Assembly (NCBI RefSeq): GCF_020382885.2
Contig: NC_058506.1
Span: 2,976,001 to 3,040,000, forward strand
Source of the DNA: Scatophagus argus
Taxonomy: Eukaryota > Chordata > Actinopteri > Scatophagidae
DNA length: 64,000 bases
Direction of reading: 5' to 3'
The notes under the pieces were generated by a model. It worked only from the letters and a program-made list of their open reading frames with translations, made no database searches and was not told where the DNA came from. How positions within the stretch are numbered: position 1 is the first letter of the stretch; the number at the start of each line of letters is the position of its first letter. This document shows positions 25,961 through 45,497 of the stretch, in pieces. The position numbers and the translations under genes were made by a program.

Positions 25961-27652
25961 ACCGCGCGCGCGCACTCGCTCTGTTTCAACACACACACAC
26001 ACACACACAAGTGAACGACCCAAAGCAACAGGCTACAAAAAATGTGCTTACACAAAGTTTACACTTATTCTTTGATAGTAATAAGCCTCACTCACTGGAT
26101 TTAAATAAGTTTACAAAGAAAGTGCTACAGTATAAAAATGCAAATATTCTCATATTTAAAATCTACATGGTGTATGAAAAGTAGTTTTGGATGTTGAATA
26201 TGAATCTGTATGACTATATTTATATTTCACTTTTCACATAATAATATAAAAATTGTATCTAACTGTTTAAGGGGGGGAAATAAAAATGATTCCTGCATCA
26301 GAAATTAGAATGTTTATAAAGATGCCAGTTTCCGTTCACTTCTCATTTTGTCGGTCCTTTTCCTCCTGCTGATCATCTGTTGCAGTTCATATATTCACAC
26401 ATAATTGACAGATTACATTTATCTCCAAAACAGCTGCACACATACACACACGCATGCTGACTTCATACACACACACACATACACACACTTGCACACAAAC
26501 ACCCAGATGCACAAAACCGACAAAGCTCATTTGATTTATCATAATATGCTTTATCTGAAAAGTAAGTATCTTATCTCCAGATAAAGGGAGGAAAGACAGA
26601 GCAATCCGTTCAATGGTGCAGCAGGAATGCAGGCTGAAGCGAACTAAAGCTGCACAAATGGGAAAATGGACAAGTTGGTGCATAAACCTGGAAAAAAGAA
26701 AGACAAGAAAACAAAAGAAGAGTGAGAATGTGACTGCAGGAGGACTCGAAGGTGGAGGGAGGGAGGTGAGAGAGAGCAACGTGGACAGAGGAGACAGCTG
26801 CAGCACCTAATGGACAAATCAGTTTTGCATGGGTAATGAAAACCTGGGGATTCCAAGAGTTCTTCTCTTGGTGGACTACAGGCTATTGTGGCTTAGAGGG
26901 TGTGTGCATATTTGTGTGTATGCATGTTTTCTGAAAGCCTTTGACAAACTTTAGATTGACATTAATTGGACAACTTTTAATTTATTCAAAATGTTTTTCT
27001 TTACTTTTTTGGCTTTTGTTGTTGAGTTTTATGCAAATTACTCTTTCATTTAGGACATTAGGACAATCTGTTACATTGAAATATTGTACAATTATTAAGA
27101 TGAGACTTTGCAAATAATAGCCACAACGTGCATTTGGGGTAAATTTTTTTATTTTTTTTTTTAAAAGTGCAATCTTTTTTGGGGGTTATTTTCATCTCAT
27201 GAAAAAGATCTTAGATGCCATATGAACACAGTGCAGATGATGCTGATAATGGCGCTGCAATCTTCACCCAATCGTGTAGCAGCTCGTTTTGCAGCTGCAA
27301 CAGCAAATAGGGAAGTGGGGAAGAGGACTGAGCTGGTATAATCCCTGCCCAACTGCCCTTCCCCCCTAAAGCTGGACTCACAGAGAGACATACTCTGAAT
27401 GATGCAAGCATGCGTTTTTATTTTAAGACTGAACAGAGATTGTGCTCCACATACTGTAGGCCAAATGACGCCTGAAAACTCAGGTAGATGGAAATGAGAC
27501 AGGAAACAGGTAGAGAGAAGAGGGGAGAGAGGAGAGGGAGTAGGTACACTGAGGGAGAGGAGGGGAAGTGAGAGGGATGGAGGAGAAGCAGGTGAAGGGG
27601 CAGAGGGTGGGGGAGGCTCCAGTTCCCGTCCCCACTGACACACTGCTGCACT

Positions 27653-27667
27653 TAATCCAGATTAGAG
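27653..27667. promoter_or_regulatory. Candidate Crx/Otx site pair upstream of crx
   Basis: TAATCC at 27653-27658 is followed at once by the inverted half-match AGATTA, giving TTAATCCAGATTAG. It lies about 2.1 kb upstream of the crx start. The call rests on the motif alone. Confidence 0.3.
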
Positions 27668-27741
27668 TGTCTAAAACAGGTCGGCTAAATCTGCAGGCCA
27701 GCCAGCAATGCAGAGGCTGCTGTCAGCCCCAATCACTCACC

Positions 27742-27744
<3 letters not shown>

Positions 27745-27777
<33 letters not shown>

Positions 27778-27793
27778 AGAGAGAGAGAGAGAA
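27745..27793. repeat. (CA)n-(GA)n compound microsatellite
   Basis: About 15 CA units are followed by 8 GA units. Confidence 0.95.
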
Positions 27794-30305
27794 ACTGCAG
27801 TAATCTCCTCTGTGCAAACCAGGTGCCACCAGCAGCTCAGGACAGGACAGACTGCCACTAACAACCCCACCAGCCCTCTTTCAAGTCCAGTTGGAGCTCC
27901 ATACTGTCAGAGTGGACACACACAGCACGTCTGTCACACCACAAAGCACCATACTCGACATTCAGTTCTGTTGCAGTTTCAAAGTGTCTTTCATGCCCTT
28001 GTGGTTTATGGGCCTCCAAATAGGAAATAGGCAGTAAGACATAAGAGCAAACCACCCTGAGATTCAGACTCGGTGCGTCATACCTTCCACCTGCTGACTC
28101 ACTGTAAAGCCCAATATGACCAGCAGATTTAACACGTCCTGTGTCAATGATCCGTAGAGGGAGGAAGGTGCAGCTGAACACATATGAAGGATAGGTTCAC
28201 ATTTTTTCAAGTCACGTTGAAATAGTTGATGTCTGCTGTAACTGCTCCTCATATTTAGTCTGGCTGTCAAGAAATTTCTTTCTAAAGTGAATTAAGTTTT
28301 GATATGACTTTGATACATTTACATTAATACATTTCTTGTATTGTCATGTATATGTCAAACCTGGAAGAATTAATGACTGGATGATTACTATAATAAACAC
28401 GAACAACTGATAATAAGGTTATTCCTGTAGTTAACCAGATTTTGACACTTAGCCTTTGTCATTTTGAGGCAACCTGATGTAGATGAATTTGGGGACATAT
28501 CATCATCAGGATTATTTTATATGTTTTATGAATTTACTGTTTCAACACACCAAGACATTTTGAACTATGCTACTCAACCCTGCAGCAACAGCCCCTGTCA
28601 GTAATAATAATAATCAGGGAAAATGTATCACAGAGAAAAAATGTATTGTATAAGACAGAGTGGGAAGTTAAGCCTCGACACGTAAGGCTTAGTGTATGTG
28701 GACCTTTATGACAATATTAGATTATACTGAATGTTTTCTTTTACATGCTATCTCTGGGCAATTAATCTTCATAATATCAGATACCAGACAGTGCAGATGA
28801 TACATAACTGTACATCACTCTTTTGCCAAACACCCTCAGTTCTTCATTTCTTTCTCTGCTTTCCTGTCTCATTGATACCAGTATTTGGATGATCAGTGTT
28901 TTTTAAAAGTAAATCAAAAAATGCACCCATTTTGGCTTGCGGTCAGAGAGAGATCTGGTACAAATACTTCTCCTAACATTAACTTATTATTCAGACAGCA
29001 GCCAATCTAAAACGTTATCTGTGGAAAAAAAAAACTGGCATCACCAAGATGCACCACTGTATATGAATATGAGATGATTTTATATATATATATATAAACA
29101 GATTCTGTCTCATTTGTGTCAAGTTTATACTACTTCTACTACTTTTTTATTTTTTTGTATAACAAAAATCATTGCACCAGAAGTTACAAAGCTATTGTCT
29201 CATTACATAGAAAGGCTTATCATTGCAGGTCAGTTCAATTTAAAAAAGAAAGAAAGAAAAAAAAAGGACAACCTTGAATAAACTTGTATAAAACTTCAGT
29301 TTGTGCCATTTAGTGACTTCACAAAATTTTTACTCTGTCAGTTCAGTGTTTCTGATTGTGAAACATGGAGCGGTCAGGGAGATAGAAAAGTTTCTTTATC
29401 TCAAAAACTGAAAAATAAAAGTATGAAAAGTCATTAACAATACCTCCACTTGACAAATTGCAGGAATTAAAGTTAAACCTTAAAGTCAGAAACTTGTGTG
29501 ATTAATATTTTTGGTAGCACACACAGCAGGAGGTGATAGCAGAATTTCAGCAGCGATAACATGCGTGAGTCCTGATTGGTGACATGTGACATGCAAATAG
29601 GAGACATGGCTGCCCTTGAAAAACACACACATATGTCTGCAGGTACAGTCTATCAGCAGAATAAACACTGTAGAATAAGGGGAGATTGAGTTTATGATAA
29701 AACACTACATTACTTTTTACAATACATGGAACATCGCTAGTATTATTAATTGTAAGCAGAAAAGTTGAAATTAAAGAAATAAATATTAGAAAGGCCATGC
29801 CATGATGTTCTCACTTTTCACTCGGCACACCAGATCACACCATATCATCAGGCCTGTTGGAAACACAGTTTAAAAAATTTGCTTTTCTTGTGCAGTAGAG
29901 CGAAGAAAATAAAGTGGGAGGTGTCTGGTCTGACTGTTGTGTGTTCACTCATCACACAGCCTGTACTTTACATGTTGATGATTTCATGATATTGAAACCT
30001 TCTTCCTTTGTTAGTTTGGTGTTTTATTTTGAAGGGAGAACACTGGCGTTTTTCTTGCAGCTGTATGGGACAGCGCGTGTGTCCACAATGGCACCATCCC
30101 GCACACGCATTGTGACCTACAGCTCATTAAGTGGAGAATAAATAGTTAGAAAGTACTGCTTTGGTCTGCATGGAGTCTGGGCTTATTTTGGAGAGGCCCT
30201 GTTGTTGGTTGTGCATGATTTTAACAATATAGCTATTACTTACTGTGCAATTTAAGTTGTGTCTGGTAGTTGTATGATGTTATGTATATTTTCTTATTTC
30301 CCCAG

Positions 30306-31425
30306 TTGTCCAACTCTAGAGAGAGAACCGTGCGTGAAACCACGCTGCGTGTAGCGCTTGATCTCCTCATCTCCTCTAATATGCCAGCCTTCCTTGTTTA
30401 TCACATCATTTTGACAAGGCAGAAGTGGAACCAAGAGGAAAGCCACGACTAGTCAGCTCCTTCAACCTCAGGCCTCAGCTCCTCCACAAACAGAAGATAT
30501 GGAAGGGTCCTTTTGAGTACTCCTGGTACACTGATGACAACAACTCTGATGGACAGCCCTGTTTGCAGCAGGATACAACAGCTAAATGAACTGCGGTCGT
30601 GTAGCTCTTTGATATAAATGTGTCTCTCTTTCACCCATTCATTCACTCACACACCTTTTTGAACCTTTTTGAATATCATTCAACTTTTTGAATAAGTATA
30701 CAAATTCATCAACAAGTTTTCCAACAAAGCGAAGGTTGTATAGTTGTGTCTAAAGTTGATTCATGACTTGTTTTCCTGTTTCATAGACCCAGCAGCACAG
30801 CAGACCACTGAACCACTGAACCAGCACCAGACCTGACCCCGCCACTCCACCTGGACCACCAGCACTTGACTCTCCAGCCATCAGCCATGATGATGGGAAG
30901 CGGCCCAGCTGATCAGCACAGAAGATAACACAGAGGAGACATCAAGGAAGTCAAGAAAGAATTCAGACTAAATGAGAAAAAATAGTGCTAACCACTTCTG
31001 TTAATAGGCAGGTTAACAGTTGGAGTTACTGTTGGTGAGGTGATGCAGTCCCACACAGGCTGCCCTGCACCCACTGCCTCTATGTAGTTCAGTAGTTAAT
31101 AGTTATACTTTTTCATTCATCCAGGACCCATCGACTGAGCATCAGTGACATCAGTGAGGTGCAGTGCTACACAACCCACTACCGCCACACCTACACAGCC
31201 TGTTCACTCCGCTGTCTGGCAAGAGATACAGAAGTAACTGCTGCCTTACCACTGCTTACCACTATATCAAACATTTTGCTTGTTGTTGCTGGTCATTGGT
31301 GTCTTCCGATGAATGAACAGTTAAATATGTTAAAAGCACTTTAGACATTGCATCTCTGTACGAAGATTACGGTATATTGGTGAAGGGCATGCCTCAATAA
31401 AGCTTAAAACTCATATTTAGGAAGA
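30306..31425 (+). ncRNA. Possible spliced non-coding transcript (speculative)
   Basis: Three good splice-acceptor contexts occur on the plus strand: TTATTTCCCCAG ending at about 30305, TCCTGTTTCATAG ending at about 30786 and TTCATTCATCCAG at about 31124. The stretch has a lower AT content than its flanks and ends with a canonical AATAAA at 31396-31401. No long ORF is present. It lies about 5 kb upstream of crx and on the opposite strand. Convincing donors were not pinned down, so this is a weak proposal. Confidence 0.2.
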
Positions 31426-31511
31426 AGAAGTGCACAGTGCTGGTAAACATGATTCAAATTTTTAACATTCCATATAAAACTACATTCGTGTTGTGTGTGC
31501 CTGCGTGCGTG

Positions 31512-31513
<2 letters not shown>

Positions 31514-31545
<32 letters not shown>
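31514..31545. repeat. (TG)n microsatellite
   Basis: Sixteen uninterrupted TG units. Confidence 0.95.
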
Positions 31546-31546
<1 letters not shown>

Positions 31547-31614
31547 AATGAGTCAGGAGTTGCAGTGCGAGGTGAGGTGTGTCAGTGTGGAGGATGAGTG
31601 ATTACAGTGGACAG

Positions 31615-31633
31615 TAATCCTGCAGAAGGATTA
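31615..31633. promoter_or_regulatory. Palindromic K50-homeodomain site pair
   Basis: TAATCC (31615-31620) and GGATTA (31628-31633) form a perfect inverted pair with a 7-base spacer. A GATTA lies 15 bases upstream and ATTAGG follows downstream. It lies about 6 kb upstream of crx and 4 kb upstream of kptn. Function is inferred. Confidence 0.3.
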
Positions 31634-34054
31634 GCAGGTGGTATTAGGAGAAATGGGGGTGTAGCACACTGCCACCTCTGAACTGTCACAATATGGAGCA
31701 GGAGCTCTGTCTGCTTCACCCCTGAAACACACACTGGACATTATAACATGTCAGACAATATGATCAGACAACAAGGGTGAGGACCACTGACCACTGAGTT
31801 ATCAAGCCTACAGTGTTTGTACTGCAACAAGGCTGCTGTTATTACTGCAGGAAGGAAATCTCCACAGAAGAAGTGTTTTGTTTATTTTTTTGAGTTTTTA
31901 AAAAAATGTAAATCAAAATGCGTCAAAACCTGTCTGCAAGGGTTTCAGACATTAAGTGACTTTTTTAATAAAATGTTCTGTAATATGAATGTCGCGCATT
32001 GAAGATGAATATGCAAAAATGTTTGCTCAGTGTGTGGGTAATTTAAAATGCCCAGTGCTGTATTCCTATTTATTGACCTATTCATGGACGCTGGTCACCA
32101 AACAGAAGCACTATTAAATAAGAATAATAATAATCATTATTATTATTGATATTTTGTTTAGCTTCTACTTTTTCCACACACTCCAGAGTGTGTGCGTGAA
32201 AAAGAAGGTCACAGAACGTTAGCAAACAGTGATACAAAGCTGCAACACTGTGTGATTATTTAAAAAAGCAGCTTAGCTAATTTTGGGGTTCATCCTGGCT
32301 TTTTGCTCTTAAAGTGCACACAGAGTTTAGTTGCTATGGTAACAATCGCTGTGGGCCAAACCTTACAAGGAGCGGGTTTTGTTCAGCAACATAAAGAGCT
32401 CCTGATTGTCCAGTTATAAGGAAAAATGAAGTCACTGTTTCTACAGGATCCCAGAATGGACAAAATACTTCATTTACAGTACATAGTTACAGCTTTACAA
32501 ACCAGTCGACAGTATAGAAAAAGTATTTCAGATTGCATGTCAGTGCACAAGTCTCCCATTACTGACACTTTAGGACAAACTGTCAGACTTTTTGAAGTTG
32601 ATTTGCTTTTTACTGGTTTAGAAGTAGAAACCAATCCAATTGATGAAATGAAAAATTCAAAAAGTTACAGCTAAGATCTTTCATTTCTAATTACTCAGAT
32701 ATTTCTGACAGAATTGCATGAACTGCATGGAATTAAACTACTAGTTTAACTAGATTTTGCAGTAACTTGCTGGTAGTCCAACTGCATTCCTATTTGCAAT
32801 TTGATTCAACTATTTCAATCATTTTTGCCATTTTTTTGCATAGTTAACTCCTGAAGCTACAAACACTTCAAAATTTTGGGCCATTTTATTTGATCCTGTT
32901 TTGCTATTTATTAACAAATGTCCCAAGAAGTTGTTGCATGCTAAGTTAGAAGTTACATGGCTAACTGAGTAATAAGTAGTAGTAGTAATTCTGTTTGGGG
33001 CAATACCCCCACCTGGACAGGTCTCTAACTGATTGACACTAAACTAAGTTGTTTTTTTCTTTATTGCAGACAACTGACTTTTTTGTATTATATTTTGTTA
33101 CAATTCCATATGCATACACATTGTGAAGTTTTAGTTATTCAAACCATGCTAGCTTTGCTGTAATCCAGCTTCGTGATGTTTCTGAGGATGTGATAGTTCT
33201 GTAGGGAAATGGGTTTCTGAGCAGGGAAGAGGAGGGAAAAGCACTGGTAACGCAGGTATTAGCTCAAGCTTTGGCTTGGTCACGATGAATGTCGGGGAGT
33301 CCATGTTCCACCTAAAATCTTCTGTACTTTAAACTGGGTGAGAGGCAGCCTAACAGAAAAGAAGAATCTGTGTAAAAAGACAGAAAAATCTAAGACTAGG
33401 CTTATATTTTCTACCTCTTAAAAAGAGAGGGCTGGGGCTCAATAGACTATAGCCTTCATAGAAATGCAAGCTGGTGGTTAGTTAACCCTGTTCTCTTGAA
33501 GAAGTTTGGACACCGCAGTGAAGGATGGATTTTCTTATAGATATTTCAGTTTTTGTATGACTGGAAATTTCAGTTTGTTTTCATCATTATACAGTCCAGT
33601 TTCACTTGGGCTGCTGCTCAAAGCCCCTTTCCCTTCGGGCCAGCCTTCGTCATGTCAGGAGTAAAGCTGATGAGGAGGAGGGCGGCGCACTGCTTTCCTC
33701 TGCAGCCTCTTCCACAACTTGATGAATGTGTTCTTACTGACATCTGCTGGACAGAAGTGATGAGCTGTCTTTAATGTGACTGACCGTGTTGTACAGCTAT
33801 ACATGCACTTGAGCAAGTTAATATTAAATAAATATTATTGTAATATTATTCCCTTATATATGTGGAGTGTGTGTATGGTTTGGTGAGTTTATATGAATCT
33901 CACGTATTCAGTGGTATATTTGCATTCATTTAAGTATGCACATTCATTCTGATGTCCTGTGCAATCATGTTTGACTCTTGTATGTGAAAGATTTGCTGTA
34001 TCTGTTCAGAATGCAATTAATTTTCATATCTGTAAATAAAATGCATAAAATGCA

Positions 34055-34915
34055 GTTTTATATAGCGCCAATGCACAACAAAAGTTATCTCATGATACTT
34101 TCCAATTAGAGCAGGTCTAGACCAAACTCTTGAATTAAATTAAATTAAATTAAATTAAATTAAATTAAATTAAATTAAATTAAATTAAATTAAATTAAAT
34201 TAAATTAAAAATTGAAATGAAATTAAAGAGAAGGAACACACGAACAGAGATGCACAGCAATAATACCAGAAGTATTGGAACTATAGATAATCATAATGAT
34301 AAAGTATACAGAAGGTACCATGGTGAGTATGATAACAATAGTAGTAGTAGTAGCTGTACAGAGTAGAATAGAATTAAAATAGATTGTGACTAAACAGTAG
34401 TAATCGCAGTAGGTTTCAAGCAGGACCGCAGCAGGAGGTCCAACCACGATCCATGGGAACCTGAGAGACGAGAAAGCACAGGGACTCCAGGGAAGAAGTT
34501 CAGTTAGTAACATGCATTAATGGGACATGAATATGTGTGGAAGCAGAATTAAAAAGCAAGAGGGAGAAGCTCAGTGCATCATGGGAGATCCCCCAGCAGT
34601 CTAAGCCTATAGCAGCATAACTAGGGACCAGTCTAGGCCAGCCCTAACTAAGCATTATCAAAAAAGAAAGTTTTAAGTCTACCCTTAAACATAGAGAGGG
34701 ACTGAAACCGGAAGATGATTCCACAGTAGAGGAGCTTGATAACTAAAGACTCTGGTTCCCAATCTACTTATGAAGACTCCAGGAACCACAAGCAGCCCTG
34801 CATTTTGGGAATGTAAAGCTCTGGTGGGATACTAGGGAACTATCAACTCAATAGTAGGACTAATAGGAGAATCATCTTGAAAGCAGAAAAGGCGGTGCGA
34901 TGATTTGGGCTGTAA
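34055..34915. repeat. Interspersed repeat of a common percomorph family
   Basis: It starts TTTTATATAGCGCCAATGC with AGTTATCTCATGATACTTTCC and AGAGCAGGTCTAGACC, and later contains CAGCAGTCTAAGCCTATAGCAG, AGTTTTAAGTCTACCCTTAAAC and GGAACCACAAGCAGCCCTGC. These phrases recur in a dispersed repeat found through many spiny-rayed fish genomes. A (TTAAA)n array is embedded. Its classification (SINE-like or non-autonomous DNA element) is uncertain. Related pieces are at 39655-40100 and 59240-59340. Confidence 0.6.
34133..34209. repeat. (TTAAA)n pentanucleotide microsatellite
   Basis: About 15 uninterrupted copies of the 5-base unit, inside the interspersed repeat described above. Confidence 0.95.
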
Positions 34916-35629
34916 CACACAGTTACCGGTAGATGGCACAATTATGAGTGTGACGTGTGAAACCCGTTGTCCAATTCCAACGCGAAGTAGAAAAGCTCCC
35001 TTTCAGAGACTCGGGTAGACATGGAGTGAGGCTGCACTGTCAAAATACAAAATTGTTCATTGTAACGAATTCGAATTATTTTAAGTTGAAATAACGATCA
35101 GATTCATTCTGTAACGGGGTGATTGAACGTAACGGTATTTATTTAACCAGTCACCACGGAATTTCAACGAGAGACTAAACTTATCAGCCATGCAACCGAA
35201 AACAAGCAAAGAAATAAAGATGAAAGTAAAGAAACCAAAAAAACATCTCGATGAAATGGGCGATACATTGCTTTTTTTATGCTGAACCCATTCTTGTCAC
35301 TAAAACCCTTTTTTTCTTCTTGGTTGGGTCTCTTATGGGCACTAAACGCTATATTATCCGATAAATTTGAACGCAGCTCTTCTCAAACCCGGATGTTTTG
35401 TTCGAGCCGTTTAGAATCAGACAGAAAAGTAACGAAGACGTTGAGTTTCTGTCTTCCAGTTAAAAAAATGAGTCATCAGCGAATTAAATCAGCTCCTTAT
35501 TTCGTTTGAACTAACCTGACGCTGTCGTGGATGGAGTTGAAGAACAGTGTAGCTGCAGAACAAAAATGAACAGTGTCTCACTTCTCGACACTTCTGCTGA
35601 TATCAATGAGTTCACTTTGGTCCCGCAGG

Positions 35630-43481
<7,852 letters not shown>

Positions 43482-43735
43482 ACAGTGCCTTTTGTTTACA
43501 AGTGGACGACCCACTGGTTCAGACCAAAGTGTTGGTCTTATTTAAAGGTGTGATTACACAGCTTACGTTTAGACATAATGACAGACACCAGTTACGAAAG
43601 CTAACATCACATTTAATTGGCCGCCCCTTTCAATATTTCATCAGCAGCAGTAATAGCAGTTGTAGACATCAGGAACCACTTTTTTTTTTTAAACTTGTTA
43701 GAATTCCAAGTTGACATATAAATAATGTAACTCTG

Positions 43736-43906
43736 ACTAGTAGCAACTCTAATTTAAGATATCAACAGTTATTTTTCCACTAGTCGAAATGTTAATTTTT
43801 GATATCAACCTTAATTTCGTACTAGCATAAATGTTCAGTGTAGATAACTGTAACTTAATTACAACTAGTTCATTTTTACCACTGACAAAACAATATCTTG
43901 ACATGT
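43736..43906. repeat. Degenerate tandem array, 42-43 bp period
   Basis: ACTAG(T) recurs at 43736, 43779, 43821 and 43864, that is at intervals of 43, 42 and 43 bases. Between them the order AATT...GATATC/GATAAC...GTTAATTTTT repeats imperfectly. It looks like three to four decayed copies of one unit. Confidence 0.6.
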
Positions 43907-44089
43907 TGAAATAATTTCCACTTGTTCAAACTAAATTGTTACCAGCCCTGCTGATTAAATGTTAAAAGGGCCTTTAATTATTCAGGGAAGTTTTACAGAG
44001 AGGAAGCTGCTCTTTTGCAGGAACAACATGATCACATTCACACCTAGAAGCTGCCCAGTACAAAACCAATCTGATCTGCTGGTCACTGA

Positions 44090-44260
44090 GCTCCAGTAGA
44101 GTGAGTGGGCTTGAGGGTCTTGCCTCAGGACACCTCAGTCGTGTTAATGAGGGAGGGGCAAGTGCTGCTTTTTCACCCAGATTTATCCTGCCAGTCTGAA
44201 ACAGTGACCCCTGGGCATCAAGCTCGCTTCTCTAACATTTTGACCCAACGCTGCCCCATT
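44090..44260. repeat. Interspersed repeat fragment
   Basis: Phrases such as GAGGGTCTTGCCTCAGGACAC and GGGCATCAAGCTCGCTTCTC resemble the 'loss of header' part of a common fish repeat. A related piece is at 58640-58905 (TTCCTTGCTGAAGGGCACAT, GGAATCGAACCGGCAAACCT). Confidence 0.4.
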
Positions 44261-45279
44261 GGCAAGACTCTGCTTTGTGGTTGTATACTGAATGTAGGTG
44301 GTTGTAAAAGAAACTGATTAAAGAGCTCTCATTATTCTTAGTGTACAGTAATTTTCTGATGATAAATGTCACTTTTCGGTTCTATATAGCTGCTGTTTTG
44401 GATTTGACTTTGATGCTAAATTTCAGAATTTACTTTTAACAAGTCAACACAGAAACCAGTTGAGTGTGACGTAGTGTATCACTATGCTACAATATTATGA
44501 TGTGATAACCATACTGTGATGGATGACTATTGGTGCTGATAAATAATCATCAGTAATGTAAACATAATGACTAAGTGGGTAAAGGCAGTATTAGAACAGT
44601 AAGTTCAGAAAATCACAACACTTTAATACAGCCTGCAAAATGAGGAGAATACAACACATGTTCATGATAATTATGATATCCTAATCCAAGGCGATACCTG
44701 CACTCACGTTAAGTCCAGATAACTTTGTCGGTGCTTGGTGTTATAATACTACAGATACTGCTGTTACTATCTTAGCTGAGATGTTTCATTTTGAGGTTCG
44801 TAAAAAAACAAACAAAAAAAACCCCAATTGAATAGAAAAGCAATGTAGTAATTTTTCACCGTTTTAAAAACAGATAGCGAGATGACAAGGAGAATCGCTT
44901 CCTTCACATCAAATGCATCTCTGCTTCAGTGGCCTCGTCTTTCGGCCGGTCAGTGGCACTGTAGTCCTCTCTGGAGCTCCCAAACTCTATTTCTCCCCTC
45001 TTGCACTACAAAGGCAACAATAACAACAGCTGCACTTATCACAGCGAGGACTCCACACAGAAACATGACGTGAAGATGACCTAGGAAAGCTGTTTTTTTT
45101 TTTCTTCCAGCGCCTTGCCTCTGCGAAGCTGTTCCACTTGTTTTAATGGCTGATAGGCTCTCCGACTGCTGTGTTGCGTTATTTTAAGGCGCGGGGTTGT
45201 TTTGCGCGTCAACAATAAGGATCATGCCGTTGGAGCGACGGCGAGCGCGTTAAATGAGCGCGTTTCACTCAATGGGATT

Positions 45280-45497
45280 TATATATTTAGCTCTGTGAGG
45301 GACGACCAGTAGAGCAGCGGAAAGAGGAGATCCTGGTCCCGGTCTTGTCTGACATTTTGATCTCTTTGAGACCGTTTCCAGCCCTCCAAAACTTGTCGTT
45401 CATATCACGGTGCGCGTTATCAGGCTATGTGGTAGTGAGGGCGCTGTGTGTTTGAAGGGGAATAGCACAAATTTATCTCCAGCTCCGGGCTGCAAAA
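45280..45497 (+). promoter_or_regulatory. nova2: Core promoter and 5' UTR of nova2
   Basis: A TATA-like TATATATTT lies at 45280-45288, within CpG-containing sequence (GCGCGTC, GGCGAGCGCG) and about 210 bases upstream of the ATG. A start of transcription near 45310 would fit. The sequence from there to 45497 is untranslated. Confidence 0.45.

Larger units (their letters stand above)
25961..30300. other. Intergenic region upstream of crx, first part
   Basis: No protein-coding exon was recognised. It contains CA repeats (25989-26009, 27745-27775), a GA run (27777-27793) and a TAATCC site at 27653-27658 about 2.1 kb upstream of the crx ATG. The rest is AT-rich sequence without identifiable features. 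Confidence 0.5.
31640..35560. other. Intergenic region upstream of kptn
   Basis: No coding exon was recognised. It includes a pentanucleotide array and the interspersed repeat surrounding it (34055-34915). The last few hundred bases before 35560 should contain the kptn promoter; no TATA box is obvious. Confidence 0.5.
43482..45270. other. kptn 3' UTR and kptn-nova2 intergenic region
   Basis: No coding sequence. Only ATTAAA variants (43949, 44316) were seen as possible kptn poly(A) signals. The stretch holds a degenerate 42-43 bp periodic array (43736-43870) and a short interspersed-repeat piece (44090-44260). It becomes GC-rich with CpG-containing motifs from about 45180 toward nova2. Confidence 0.5.

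Noticed and set aside
26387..26806. 139-codon minus-strand ORF
   Set aside because: Low-complexity Ser/Leu and Cys/Val composition from CA-rich and purine-rich sequence; not exon-like.
27197..27643. 148-codon minus-strand ORF rich in Ser, Pro and Leu
   Set aside because: It is produced by a G/A-rich low-complexity stretch on the plus strand; no domain and no splice structure.
32426..32674. 82-codon plus-strand ORF in the crx-kptn interval
   Set aside because: No recognisable motif, no splice context and AT-rich composition; the length is within chance for this region.
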